Of a stretch of DNA of 64,000 nucleotides, positions 1 to 7,156 are shown piece by piece. Numbering within the stretch: position 1 is the stretch's first letter; every line of letters begins with the position of its first letter. The position numbers and the translations under genes were made by a program. Origin of the DNA: CATQHB01 sp965262595 (GTDB taxonomy: Bacteria > Chloroflexota > Dehalococcoidia > Lucifugimonadales > UBA3495); NCBI GenBank assembly GCA_965262595.1, contig OZ253548.1:2356001-2420000 (forward strand). Direction: 5' to 3'. Below the pieces are notes generated by a model, which did no database searches, was not told the DNA's origin, and saw only the letters and a program-made list of their open reading frames with translations.

Positions 1-85
1 GGAACATCAGACCAGTCAGGGGGGCGGTCAACAGCGCTCCGGCCAGGCCGCCGTAACCCAGGCCGCTCAGCAATTTCTTCATCAT
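1..85 (-). CDS. Membrane protein, N-terminal fragment (cut by window edge)
   Basis: Only the first 28 codons are in the window, reading leftward off the edge. A strong GGAGG lies five bases before ATG-ATG at 85. The visible peptide begins MMKKLLSGLGYGGLAGALL and continues with a second hydrophobic stretch. This looks like a signal-anchor or first membrane helix after two lysines. The family cannot be told from this fragment. The start is well supported by the ribosome-binding site; function is unknown. Confidence 0.5.
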   Translation of the reverse strand, partial: MMKKLLSGLGYGGLAGALLTAPLTGLMF

Positions 86-109
86 CAATTCCTCCGGAAG
101 AAACAACCC

Positions 110-150
110 CGGTGTACTACCCGGTGTATTACGCGGTGTATTACGCGGTG
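110..150. repeat. 12-bp tandem repeat, about 3.4 copies
   Basis: The unit CGGTGTATTACG is repeated with one or two changes in the first copy. It lies just upstream of the divergent leftward gene, in the 350-bp gap before the lipoprotein gene. Nothing else recognisable was seen in that gap. Confidence 0.8.
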
Positions 151-438
151 GGAAAAACGGTGTATAAATGGGCAACCGCTTATGCCATACTTATACGTCA
201 GGAATACTACCACAGGTTTTATCCCGGTGGGTATATCGGTATGATTGCGCTCCTTCGTCCGGTGGGAGAGTCGGAAACCGGGCAAACACGGGTTAACTAC
301 CGGGTAACCCTTCGGGCTGCTCTTGTGCTACATTGCGATTGCCCCTGATGCAGGAACCTTTGCGATACCGGAAACGTCCTGTTAGTTAGTAATACGGGGT
401 TCCACTGCTATAAGTGGTTTAATTTGAGTGGGTTGGCA

Positions 439-1725
439 ATGAAAAAGCCGGTGAAATTTCTCTTGATTGCTCTGGTGATTACCGCGGCGCTGCTGCTGTC
501 GGCCTGCGGTTCGTCCGGTGAACCGGCGCGGTCTGCGACGACCGACGGAGGGGACGGCGGCGACTTCGCGTCGGCCGACGATGCAATGGAATCGTCCGAG
601 ATGACTAGAAAAAGCTTTGGATTGGCGCCGTCGCCGCTGGCCCAGGGCATTGCGTCGGTGGAGAGCGCCTTTTCGAACGACAGCCCAGCTCCGCCACCGG
701 CCCCGGCCGGCGCGCCCGGCGCGCCCGGGCCTGCCGGACCAGCCCAGCCGCCCAGCCAGCCCGGACTGCCTGGGCTGGCCGGCCAGTCCGGCCCGGCTGC
801 CGAACGCAAAATAATATTCATTGCCTCCCTGTCGATCGAGGTGGAGGAGGTGGAGGCCGCGGTGGATCGGGCGCGGGCCGTCGCCGAAAGTCTGGGCGGT
901 TTTGTGGAGCATTTGTCCAGCTCCGGCGGCTCCGAAACTCCCCGCGCCGACTTGACCATCCGCATTCCCCAGACCGGGTTTTCCGACGCCCTGGAGCGTA
1001 TTGAATCTCTGGGCGAGGTGCAATTTCGTAACCTGGGCAGCGAGGACGTGACCGAGCAATTTATTGACTTGGGAGCCCGCTTGAAGAGTTCCATGGCGGA
1101 GGAGAAGAGCCTGCTGGCTTTGCTGGAGCGGAGCAACAGCGTAACCGAGATTTTGACCGTGGAACGGGAGTTGACCCGAGTGCGGGCGGACATTGAACGG
1201 GCGCAAGGGCGGTTGAACTTTTTGGAGCGGCGGGTGGACCTGGCCACCATCCAGGTTTCGTTGTTCCTGCCGGGGTCTGGGCCTTCCAACCCGCCCGTCG
1301 CCAACTTCACGATAGACGCTTCGGATGTGTCCGACCAGGTGAACCGGCTAAAGAGTTACGTCGCCGGCTTGGGCGGAGCTATGGACCAGGTGTACCTGTA
1401 CACCAACGAAGGCGGGGAGCGGGCGGAGGTTACTTTCCGGGTGTTCTCCCAGGATTTTTACCAGGCGTCGGCGTTTATCGAGGACCAGGGAAAGCTGCGC
1501 AGCCGGAATATCCGGGAGGGGATTCTGATTCTGACCGGGGAGGAAACGCCTCGCGCCAAGCGGCCCGACGCTCGCATTGATGTGGTCTATCTGGATGAGA
1601 GCTTCGACTTTCAGCCGTGGATGGCGATCTTCGGCATCGTGCTGGCGCTGGCGCTGGCCGGTGCGATGGCGGTACTGTTGCGGGTTGCCTACCGCCGCGG
1701 ACGGAGGCGGGGCAGTTTTATTTAG
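439..1725 (+). CDS. DUF4349-type lipoprotein with C-terminal membrane helix
   Basis: About 428 residues. The N-terminus has two lysines, a hydrophobic core and the lipobox LLSAC (Cys about residue 23), so the protein should be lipidated and exported. A Gly/Pro/Ala-rich collagen-like linker (about residues 80-120) follows. The rest matches the DUF4349 pattern: a paired beta-alpha region, a long charged coiled-coil (about 220-265), a second beta region and one membrane helix near the end followed by an Arg-rich tail. In characterised relatives this is an envelope protein of unknown function. ATG at 439 is preferred over an in-frame TTG at 424 because it gives a normal signal peptide. Confidence 0.75.
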   Translation: MKKPVKFLLIALVITAALLLSACGSSGEPARSATTDGGDGGDFASADDAMESSEMTRKSFGLAPSPLAQGIASVESAFSNDSPAPPPAPAGAPGAPGPAGPAQPPSQPGLPGLAGQSGPAAERKIIFIASLSIEVEEVEAAVDRARAVAESLGGFVEHLSSSGGSETPRADLTIRIPQTGFSDALERIESLGEVQFRNLGSEDVTEQFIDLGARLKSSMAEEKSLLALLERSNSVTEILTVERELTRVRADIERAQGRLNFLERRVDLATIQVSLFLPGSGPSNPPVANFTIDASDVSDQVNRLKSYVAGLGGAMDQVYLYTNEGGERAEVTFRVFSQDFYQASAFIEDQGKLRSRNIREGILILTGEETPRAKRPDARIDVVYLDESFDFQPWMAIFGIVLALALAGAMAVLLRVAYRRGRRRGSFI

Positions 1726-1828
1726 GCGGCCCTGTACCTGACGCTTATTACCGGCTATAATTCCGGCAGATTATACCTGATATAAAACTCGCTAGTGCCG
1801 GACTAGTGCAGGAAAGGAACGGTGGAGT

Positions 1829-2278
1829 ATGGCAGACGGTAAATTTACCTCCTGGGTTCACGGGTCCAGTATGCAGGTGGAATATCCCAACCGCGTCACC
1901 TCGATACGGCACACCGGGCCTTTTGTCCGCATCGAGGGAGCCGAGGGACAAAACACCTGGGTCCATTTTCCCATACCTACCCTAACCGTAGCCGACGGGA
2001 AGGCTACCCACGCCGAGGCCGCGCTGGTCAGCTTTCGCACTCGCCCTCACGCCACCGTCCACGAGGTTATCGTGTATGACGGGGAAAAGCGCATCGCCGA
2101 GCACATGGATTTGGGCCTGCAGGGCGACAACCTGGACGCCCGCTTCGAGGTTCCCGGCGCCCCGGAGGTTCAGAAGGGTATGAGCGTTACCGTCGGCGTA
2201 ACCTTCGGCAAAAACTGTCCCGACGTACGCTCCATGCAGATAGAGATTGTCGGCGTGGGCATCGAGTTTGCCGGTTAA
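1829..2278 (+). CDS. Small beta-rich cytosolic protein (possibly DUF6623 family)
   Basis: 149 residues with no signal peptide or membrane helix. The sequence alternates short beta-strand-like segments (MADGKFTSWVHGSSMQVEYP at the start) and ends in a hydrophobic strand. It resembles a family I recall as DUF6623, which is found as small stand-alone proteins and has no assigned function; that identification is from memory. AGGAAAGGA lies shortly before the ATG. A TATAAT-like hexamer at 1756-1761 could be its promoter, but no convincing -35 was found. Confidence 0.6.
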   Translation: MADGKFTSWVHGSSMQVEYPNRVTSIRHTGPFVRIEGAEGQNTWVHFPIPTLTVADGKATHAEAALVSFRTRPHATVHEVIVYDGEKRIAEHMDLGLQGDNLDARFEVPGAPEVQKGMSVTVGVTFGKNCPDVRSMQIEIVGVGIEFAG

Positions 2279-2322
2279 TCATTAAGACCAAAACCGCCAG
2301 GCCGCTCCAGGCGGGCAGAAAT

Positions 2323-2353
2323 CCGGGCCGGGGGCAAAACCCGCCCGGCCCGG
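2323..2353. terminator. Strong GC hairpin between convergent genes
   Basis: Arms CCGGGCCGGGG (2323-2333) and CCCGGCCCGG (to 2353) can pair around an A-rich loop. There is no T-tract on either side. It is more likely a bidirectional transcript-end stabiliser than a classical intrinsic terminator. It sits between the rightward beta-rich gene and the leftward chromate transporter. Confidence 0.4.
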
Positions 2354-2406
2354 TGATACCTACAGCCAGGTATTACTAGAGCCAGGTATTGCTACATCAG
2401 GTATTG

Positions 2407-3960
2407 CTACATAAAGTTTGCCAGGCTGAACAGCCAACCCGCTACGCCGGCGCCGGCGATTACCAGCGGCGCCGGTACCCGGTAAAACAGCACCGCCCCG
2501 AAGGCCAACAGGGCAATTACCGCTCCGGCCGGGTCGTGCACCGACCGCTCCCACAGCAGAAATACCACTCCTACCACCAGCCCGATGGCGGTGGCGTTCA
2601 CTCCGATCAGGGCGATTCGCACCCGGGGATAGCGCCGTACCCGTTCCCAGAAGGGCAGGACGGCATAGATTATCAGCACCCCCGGCAGGAAGAGACCGAC
2701 CAGGGCCAGCAGCAGGCCGGGGACTCCGCCGGCCACCGCTCCCAGGTAGGCGCTGAAGCTGAACATCGGCCCCGGCAGCGCCAGCATCAAGGCAAAGCCG
2801 TCCAGGAACTGCTGCTCCGTCACCCACCCGGTATCCACCACCTCGGTCAACAGCATGGGCAGCACCACCTGCCCGCCGCCAAAGATCAAAGACCCGGTGC
2901 GGTAGAAGGACTCGAACACCTCCAACCCGGGCAGCGCCGTCCCCTGGAATATCAGCCTTACCCCGATAAGCCCGGCCAGCAGCCCGAAGAACAGCAGCAG
3001 CAGCAGTGCGCCCGCGGTCCGCGATATGCCCAGATTCTCCAATGGTACGCCGTCCGCCGCCACCGGCCCTGATCCTGGCCCTGGCCTTGGACTTGAACTT
3101 GGACTTGGCCTTGGACTTGAACTTGGACTTGGACTTGGCCTTGGCCTTGGCCTTGGGCTTGGCTCCGATGCCGCCGCCGCCGCCGTTGGCTCTGCCGCCG
3201 CCTCCGCTCCAGCCTCTCCTGCGGCCTCGCGTCTTTGGTCACCCAGGGCGACGGTGGTAACCAGCCCGCCCAGAGCGAGCACCGCCGGAAAGGCCCAGGG
3301 CTGCCGTACCAGGATGGCGACTATCGCTCCCAGCAGCATCAACCCGATGGTGAGGCGAGTGTTGACCACCACCAGGCCCAGCCGCCAGGCAGCCACCGCC
3401 ACCAACGCCACCGTCGCCGGTTGGACCCCGTCCAGCCAGGCCGGGCGGTCTCCGGCGGAGAGAAAGCGGGTCATACCCAGGCCGGCCAGGGCCATAATCG
3501 TTGCCGCCGGCAGAAGGAACAAAAGGAGGGCCAGCAAGCCGCCCAGCGGCCCGGCGCGGGCAGTGCCCACCGCCACCACCATCTGGGTGGAGGTAGGTCC
3601 GGGCAAGCCCTGTCCCAGCCCCAGCAATTCAACAAAACGCTCCTCGTCCAGCCAGCGACGCCGCTCCACGAACCGTTCCTGGAGCAGGGCGATATGAGCC
3701 TGGGGGCCGCCAAAGGTAATCCAGCCCAGGGGCAGGAAAGCCCAGCCCACCTCGGCCAGGCGTCGGCCCAGCGAGGGCAGAGGCGTCGTCGTCTGCGTCT
3801 GCGGCGGTATCGGCGCTGGGGCTGATGTTGATGTCGGGTCGGCGTCACCGGCCAAGGTTAAGGCTCCTCCGGTCGAGATAGTTGAGACGGTTGAGCTGTT
3901 TTTGGCAGTTAATCGGGCTGCCAGTCCGCATTGCACTCCCCGTCGCTTGCCGGCCGACAT
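2407..3960 (-). CDS. chrA: Chromate ion transporter (CHR family), two-domain form
   Basis: About 517 residues with two homologous membrane halves, the usual bacterial long-chain ChrA arrangement. The first half (about residues 65-225) has the family motif FGGPQAHIALLQ and the PGPTSTQ signature. The second half (about 310-500) carries the FGGGQVVLP motif and a PGPMFSFSAY segment. The family exports chromate or sulfate-like anions driven by the proton gradient. The 60-residue linker between halves is a low-complexity Ser/Pro/Arg tract encoded by a 6-bp tandem repeat (3079-3165), which is unusual. The N-terminal 60 residues are also low complexity, so an internal start is possible. Confidence 0.85.
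   Translation of the reverse strand: MSAGKRRGVQCGLAARLTAKNSSTVSTISTGGALTLAGDADPTSTSAPAPIPPQTQTTTPLPSLGRRLAEVGWAFLPLGWITFGGPQAHIALLQERFVERRRWLDEERFVELLGLGQGLPGPTSTQMVVAVGTARAGPLGGLLALLLFLLPAATIMALAGLGMTRFLSAGDRPAWLDGVQPATVALVAVAAWRLGLVVVNTRLTIGLMLLGAIVAILVRQPWAFPAVLALGGLVTTVALGDQRREAAGEAGAEAAAEPTAAAAASEPSPRPRPRPSPSPSSSPRPSPSSSPRPGPGSGPVAADGVPLENLGISRTAGALLLLLFFGLLAGLIGVRLIFQGTALPGLEVFESFYRTGSLIFGGGQVVLPMLLTEVVDTGWVTEQQFLDGFALMLALPGPMFSFSAYLGAVAGGVPGLLLALVGLFLPGVLIIYAVLPFWERVRRYPRVRIALIGVNATAIGLVVGVVFLLWERSVHDPAGAVIALLAFGAVLFYRVPAPLVIAGAGVAGWLFSLANFM
3079..3165. repeat. 6-bp tandem repeat inside chrA linker
   Basis: Many copies of CTTGGA or CTTGGC occur in a row, keeping the chrA reading frame. 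The encoded Ser/Pro/Arg tract falls between the two membrane halves, so copy-number change would be tolerated. Confidence 0.85.
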
Positions 3961-4091
3961 CAATCAATACCACCGGCGTCGGTATCGGGGATTAAGCCGC
4001 TCAGGTCACCGGAATTGTAACCCTAAAGCGGCGGCGGCTCAATGCACCCAACCCACTCAGCCGGGTCTTTCAATTGTCTTTGAAAAACCGC

Positions 4092-4190
4092 TCATGGTGT
4101 TGCTCCCCTTCGACCAGCTCAGGGTGAGCGGGAATACACCCTTCACCCCGTCATTCCTGCGAAGGCAGGAACCCTCCAGCTCAGGGTGAG
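4092..4190. repeat. Dispersed palindromic repeat fragments
   Basis: CCTTCGACCAGCTCAGGGTG (4107-4126) belongs to a short palindrome recurring near 5458, 7050, 47955, 48030, 50815 and 58470. It is followed by CGTCATTCCTGCGAAGGCAG, the core of the roughly 155-bp MITE-like element. These fragments fill the gap upstream of the zinc-ribbon gene. Confidence 0.6.
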
Positions 4191-4203
4191 GATACACCGG
4201 AAC

Positions 4204-4279
4204 AAGGACTCTCGAAAGGACTCTCGAAAGGACTCTCGGAAGGACTCTCGGAAGGACTCTCGAAAGGACTCTCGAAAGA
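4204..4279. repeat. 12-bp tandem repeat, about 6.3 copies
   Basis: The unit AAGGACTCTCGA is repeated with single A/G changes. It ends about 25 bp before the promoter of the zinc-ribbon/RuvC-like unit. Confidence 0.9.
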
Positions 4280-4302
4280 CCCTGGGGCTGTTGGCTGCGG
4301 GG

Positions 4303-4331
4303 TTGACAATTGCCCTACGTTATAGAACAAT
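4303..4331 (+). promoter_or_regulatory. Promoter of the zinc-ribbon/RuvC-like unit
   Basis: A perfect -35 TTGACA (4303-4308) is followed by a 17-bp spacer and AACAAT (4326-4331), which matches four of six -10 positions. The -10 lies inside the LexA-type palindrome, as expected for a repressed promoter. Confidence 0.5.
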
Positions 4332-4340
4332 TGTTCTATA
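4321..4340. promoter_or_regulatory. Putative LexA (SOS) box, 20-bp perfect palindrome
   Basis: TATAGAACAATTGTTCTATA is a perfect inverted repeat that contains GAAC-N4-GTTC, the LexA/DinR consensus core of Gram-positive bacteria. It overlaps the -10 region of the promoter just described and lies 39 bp upstream of the zinc-ribbon start codon. Palindrome and position are seen directly; LexA binding is inferred. Confidence 0.6.
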
Positions 4341-4378
4341 CACTTGGTTTATACCTTTACCAATTAAGGGGGCAGAAC

Positions 4379-4780
4379 GTGAATCAGTATAGACTCAAAG
4401 CGTGTGGCAAGTGCAGCGGCGACCTGGCCCTGGACGATGGGGACTGGATTTGCCTGCAATGCGGCACTTATTACTATATTGGACTGTACCGAGGATTGTA
4501 CCGGCGGCCCGGCTTGCCGCATAACTCCGGGCCCGGTTTCACCCCGCTGCCCGATTTTCTGGAGGCGAGGTTTCACGGCGGGCCGGAGGAAGGGCTGGAG
4601 GAAGAGCCGGAGAAATCGGCCCCATGCTGGGAAGTCTGGGCCACCGGGCCGGGCGCTGCCCGTTCTGCCCGTTCGACCTATTCGACCTATTCGACCTATT
4701 CTACTCTTTTCGCTCAATCCACCACCGCCGGCCCGGCCGAGTCCCGGCGGTTACCGTCCTGCCGGGTTGTCGTCCTATGA
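4379..4780 (+). CDS. Zinc-ribbon protein with low-complexity tail
   Basis: 133 residues from a GTG start preceded by TAAGGGGG at the right distance. The N-terminal 35 residues hold a four-cysteine zinc ribbon (CGKC...CLQCG). The rest is Pro/Glu-rich and ends in an in-frame STY tripeptide repeat encoded by a 9-bp tandem repeat (4672-4703). Zinc ribbons of this kind usually bind nucleic acid or protein; no specific function is recognised. Its stop overlaps the next start in an ATGA, so the two are probably translated together. The SOS-like operator upstream suggests DNA-damage control. Confidence 0.6.
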   Translation: MNQYRLKACGKCSGDLALDDGDWICLQCGTYYYIGLYRGLYRRPGLPHNSGPGFTPLPDFLEARFHGGPEEGLEEEPEKSAPCWEVWATGPGAARSARSTYSTYSTYSTLFAQSTTAGPAESRRLPSCRVVVL

Positions 4781-5373
4781 CCGGCCCAGATTTTGAACCG
4801 CATCGGAATACCGCAGCGAAACCGGGCCGATCGGCCAGGAGTCGGACGGATAAGGCTGATAAGCCGGGTGCGGCGGGTAGTATGAGTACGACGCTGCTGG
4901 CCCTGGACGCCGGAGTTCGGGAAACCGGCTGGGCGGTTTTCCGCTCCGCTCACGGAGATGGCGCCAACAGTATGGACGAGACCGGCATCATTTCGCTGCC
5001 CCGGAGTATCAACGTGGACGGAGCGGCCCGGGTGAAGCACTTGGTGCGGTGCCTGGATGAGCTGGTATCCCGCTGGAATCCGGCTAACGTAGCTTACGGA
5101 CAACCATCGGGAATCCGGTGGCCGGTGCCGTCGTTACAGCTGCTGGACGACGCGTTGGTCAACTGGTCGGCCAATCACCGGCTGCCCCTCTATACCTACT
5201 CGGCGCAGGAGGTCCGGGCGGCCATTGCCGGTCATTCCCACGTGCCGCAAGACCAATTGGCCTACGCCATAATGGCCCGGCTGGGGCTGATCGGTCAAAG
5301 CAGGACCACCCACGAATGGGAGGCCATTGCCATCGGCTACTATCATCTGGGCCGCTGGGGAGCTCCCCGGTAG
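4777..5373 (+). CDS. RuvC-like RNase H-fold protein, possibly catalytically altered
   Basis: 198 residues if it starts at the ATGA overlap (4777), or 163 from the internal ATG at 4882 where the conserved domain begins. LLALDAGVRETGWAVF matches the first strand of RuvC resolvases with its catalytic Asp. A later helix (VPQDQLAYAIMARLGL) and EWEAIAIGYYH match the C-terminal catalytic segment. At the second strand RuvC has AIEQ, but this protein has AYGQ, so one expected acidic residue is missing, and Glu replaces an Asp at the end. It may cleave branched DNA differently or only bind it. A true ruvC elsewhere in the genome is likely. Confidence 0.6.
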   Translation: MTGPDFEPHRNTAAKPGRSARSRTDKADKPGAAGSMSTTLLALDAGVRETGWAVFRSAHGDGANSMDETGIISLPRSINVDGAARVKHLVRCLDELVSRWNPANVAYGQPSGIRWPVPSLQLLDDALVNWSANHRLPLYTYSAQEVRAAIAGHSHVPQDQLAYAIMARLGLIGQSRTTHEWEAIAIGYYHLGRWGAPR

Positions 5374-5424
5374 GTATGCCCCGGTAGGTATTCCCCGGTA
5401 GGTACGCCCCGGTAGGTACGCCCC
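5365..5424. repeat. 14-bp tandem repeat starting at a stop codon
   Basis: The unit CCCCGGTAGGTACG occurs four times plus a partial copy. The first copy contains the last codons and TAG of the RuvC-like gene, so the array appears to have grown out of the 3' end of that gene. Confidence 0.9.
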
Positions 5425-5457
5425 TCCAGGAACTTTCAGTTATCCTTGGAAAATCGC

Positions 5458-5500
5458 TCATGGTGAGCTTGTAGTTCGACCGGCTCAGGATGAGCGAACT
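5458..5500. repeat. Dispersed GAGCTTGT/GACCGGCTCAGGATGAGC palindrome
   Basis: One copy of the short inverted repeat built on CTCATGGTGAGC and GGCTCAGGATGAGC, also seen near 4107, 48030 and 58470. It is preceded by a segment like the one at 4068-4095. Confidence 0.6.
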
Positions 5501-5566
5501 TAATTCTGAGCGCCGGAGTATTGAAAGATCCTGGCTGCCCCGGCCCGGGGTCTTTCAAAAGTATTT

Positions 5567-5722
5567 AGGGAACCTCTGAATAAGTCCGTGACCTGGATAT
5601 TGAACCCTACCCGTCGTTCCGGCGAAGGCAGGAACCTCGGTCCACAACGTTTTAGGTTCCTGCTCCCGCCGGAACGACGGGGTGAAGGCGCTGACGTTTA
5701 ATGACTTATTCAGAGTATCCTT
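5567..5722 (+). mobile_element. MITE-like palindromic element, copy A
   Basis: About 155 bp. The left end is GGGAACCTCTGAATAAGTC and the right end GACTTATTCAGAGTATCC, giving imperfect terminal inverted repeats. Inside is a second inverted repeat based on CGTCGTTCC...GGAACGACG with AGGCAGGAACCT arms, so a single strand folds into a long hairpin. It carries no coding sequence. Sister copies are near 21.5, 36.3, 49.3 and 56.0 kb. Confidence 0.75.
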
Positions 5723-5876
5723 GGGGCCGGGTGAGTATATATTCCCCCTTGGGTGACGGGTGTGTGTATAATGGACTCCGCCGGAACCGAATTTCGAGCG
5801 GAATACACCGGCGGCGCCAGGCTCTCCGGCCTCGGAGGGCGTTCGTGATTGTTCCGCGGCAGGGGAGGTCAATTAT

Positions 5877-6230
5877 ATGCCAATTATCCAACGGCCCTAC
5901 GTGCCCCCGGAAGACCAGACACCCCAGGATGATACTTTTGTTAACCCCGGCGATACTCGGGGCACTGAGGCGTCCGGGGACCCGATAACCTTTTATTGCG
6001 ACTCGATGCACATCTACAGCAGTCTCTATTCGGCGGTGCTTTTCTTTGGCGAACAGATGGAGGAGCGGGAGCCGATTCTGCGGGCGCGCATCAAGGTCAG
6101 TCCCCAGATGCTCAAGGCCTTTGCCCTGTTGGCCAGCAAACACGTCCGCGAATACGAGGATGCGGTCGGGCCAATTACCCTGCCGGACCAGGTTTACAAT
6201 GCCTGGGAGCTAGAGCCGGAGCAAGCCTGA
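5877..6230 (+). CDS. DUF3467-like small protein
   Basis: 117 residues from ATG at 5877 with GGGGAGG nine bases upstream. After a variable N-terminus, the segment from about residue 38 (YCDSMHIYSSLYSAVLFFGE) and then RARIKVSPQMLKAFALLASK followed by a Glu/Asp-rich helix and GPITLP matches my recollection of DUF3467. That is a small uncharacterised family with the same order of a beta-sheet and a helix beginning SPxxAKAL. The stop codon overlaps the next start (TGATG), so the following gene is in the same operon. Confidence 0.6.
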   Translation: MPIIQRPYVPPEDQTPQDDTFVNPGDTRGTEASGDPITFYCDSMHIYSSLYSAVLFFGEQMEEREPILRARIKVSPQMLKAFALLASKHVREYEDAVGPITLPDQVYNAWELEPEQA

Positions 6231-6811
6231 TGGCTGAGCCGAATACGTCTGACCCCCAGCCTGACCCCCAGCCTGAATCCCAACTTGAACCCCGGCTTGA
6301 ACCCCGGCTTGAACCACGGTCTCAGGCGCAGCCGGACGGGGAAGACCGCTTTTTGGTCGAGGATGACGCCTGCCCGGTGGAGATTGAGTCCGGGGTTGAC
6401 GCCGCCACGCCGGAGGACTGGGATTGGCGGTTGATTGGCACCAGCCAGCCCAACCGCGCCACTTTTCACCTGAGCCACAGCGATGTCACCCAGGTTAAAG
6501 TGGATGTGCTGCGCCCCGCCGATTCTCCGCCCGACGCTCCCTTCCGGGTGACCCGGGACATCCCCATCGTCATTATTGACAGCCTGGACCAGTATTGGGC
6601 CGGGGAGTCGCGCACCCGTCTGCCGTTGCAGGGCCTGCGGGTGCCGGTGTCGGCGGATACGGAGGAGGAGGCCAAGCAGAAGTTGGCGGCGGATTTGGCG
6701 GCTCAGCTAAGACTGTTGCTGCTGCTTTCGTCGTCCCGCCAGGGCGACATTGCCCCGGAGCTGAAGGCCAACCTGCTATACCTGACTTCGGTCCTGTCCG
6801 CCGTCCAGTAA
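6230..6811 (+). CDS. Uncharacterised protein with repeat N-terminus
   Basis: 193 residues with ATG overlapping the upstream stop (TGATG). Residues 8-36 are a PQPDPQPE/LEPR repeat tract encoded by a degenerate 12-bp tandem repeat (6252-6320). The remainder is a soluble alpha/beta domain with no motif I recognise. The C-terminus is leucine-rich (about 165-190) and may form an amphipathic helix. Translational coupling to the DUF3467-like protein suggests they act together; function unknown. Confidence 0.55.
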   Translation: MAEPNTSDPQPDPQPESQLEPRLEPRLEPRSQAQPDGEDRFLVEDDACPVEIESGVDAATPEDWDWRLIGTSQPNRATFHLSHSDVTQVKVDVLRPADSPPDAPFRVTRDIPIVIIDSLDQYWAGESRTRLPLQGLRVPVSADTEEEAKQKLAADLAAQLRLLLLLSSSRQGDIAPELKANLLYLTSVLSAVQ

Positions 6812-6934
6812 GGGGTAAACCTGAACCGGGTAAATCGGCCGGGGGCATCCCTGGCGGGTGGCCTACCAGGACTTTTCCATTAGCGTTACGTATCGTTACG
6901 CCGGGCCATACCCCCGCTGAGCCTGAGCTTGGCT

Positions 6935-7156
6935 AAGGATACCGCTCCTCTGGCGGCAGTCGGTGGCGGCAGCCGGTCTAATGCCCGACGCCCATGCTTT
7001 GCCCGGATTAGGAATGGCTTGCCGCGCCGCTCAGCCGCTCAGCCGCTCAGCTTGTCGAAGGATACCGCGCCTCTGGCGTCAGTGGGTGGCGGCAGCCGGT
7101 CTAATGCCCGGCGCCCATGCTTTGCCCGGATTAGGAATGGCTTGCCGCGCCGGTCA
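6935..7156. repeat. Two direct repeats of about 100 bp, second one covers the proS stop
   Basis: The block beginning AAGGATACCG at 6935 recurs at 7058 (offset 123 bp) with only scattered changes. Both include GGCGGCAGCCGGTCTAATGC and GGATTAGGAATGGCTTGCCG. In the second copy the TTA at 7131-7133 is the proS stop codon read on the minus strand. The 320-bp gap before proS is therefore essentially this duplication. Confidence 0.85.

Noticed and set aside
4310..4378. Upstream extension of the zinc-ribbon protein to an ATG at 4310
   Set aside because: That start would lie inside the promoter and palindrome; the GTG at 4379 has a proper ribosome-binding site.
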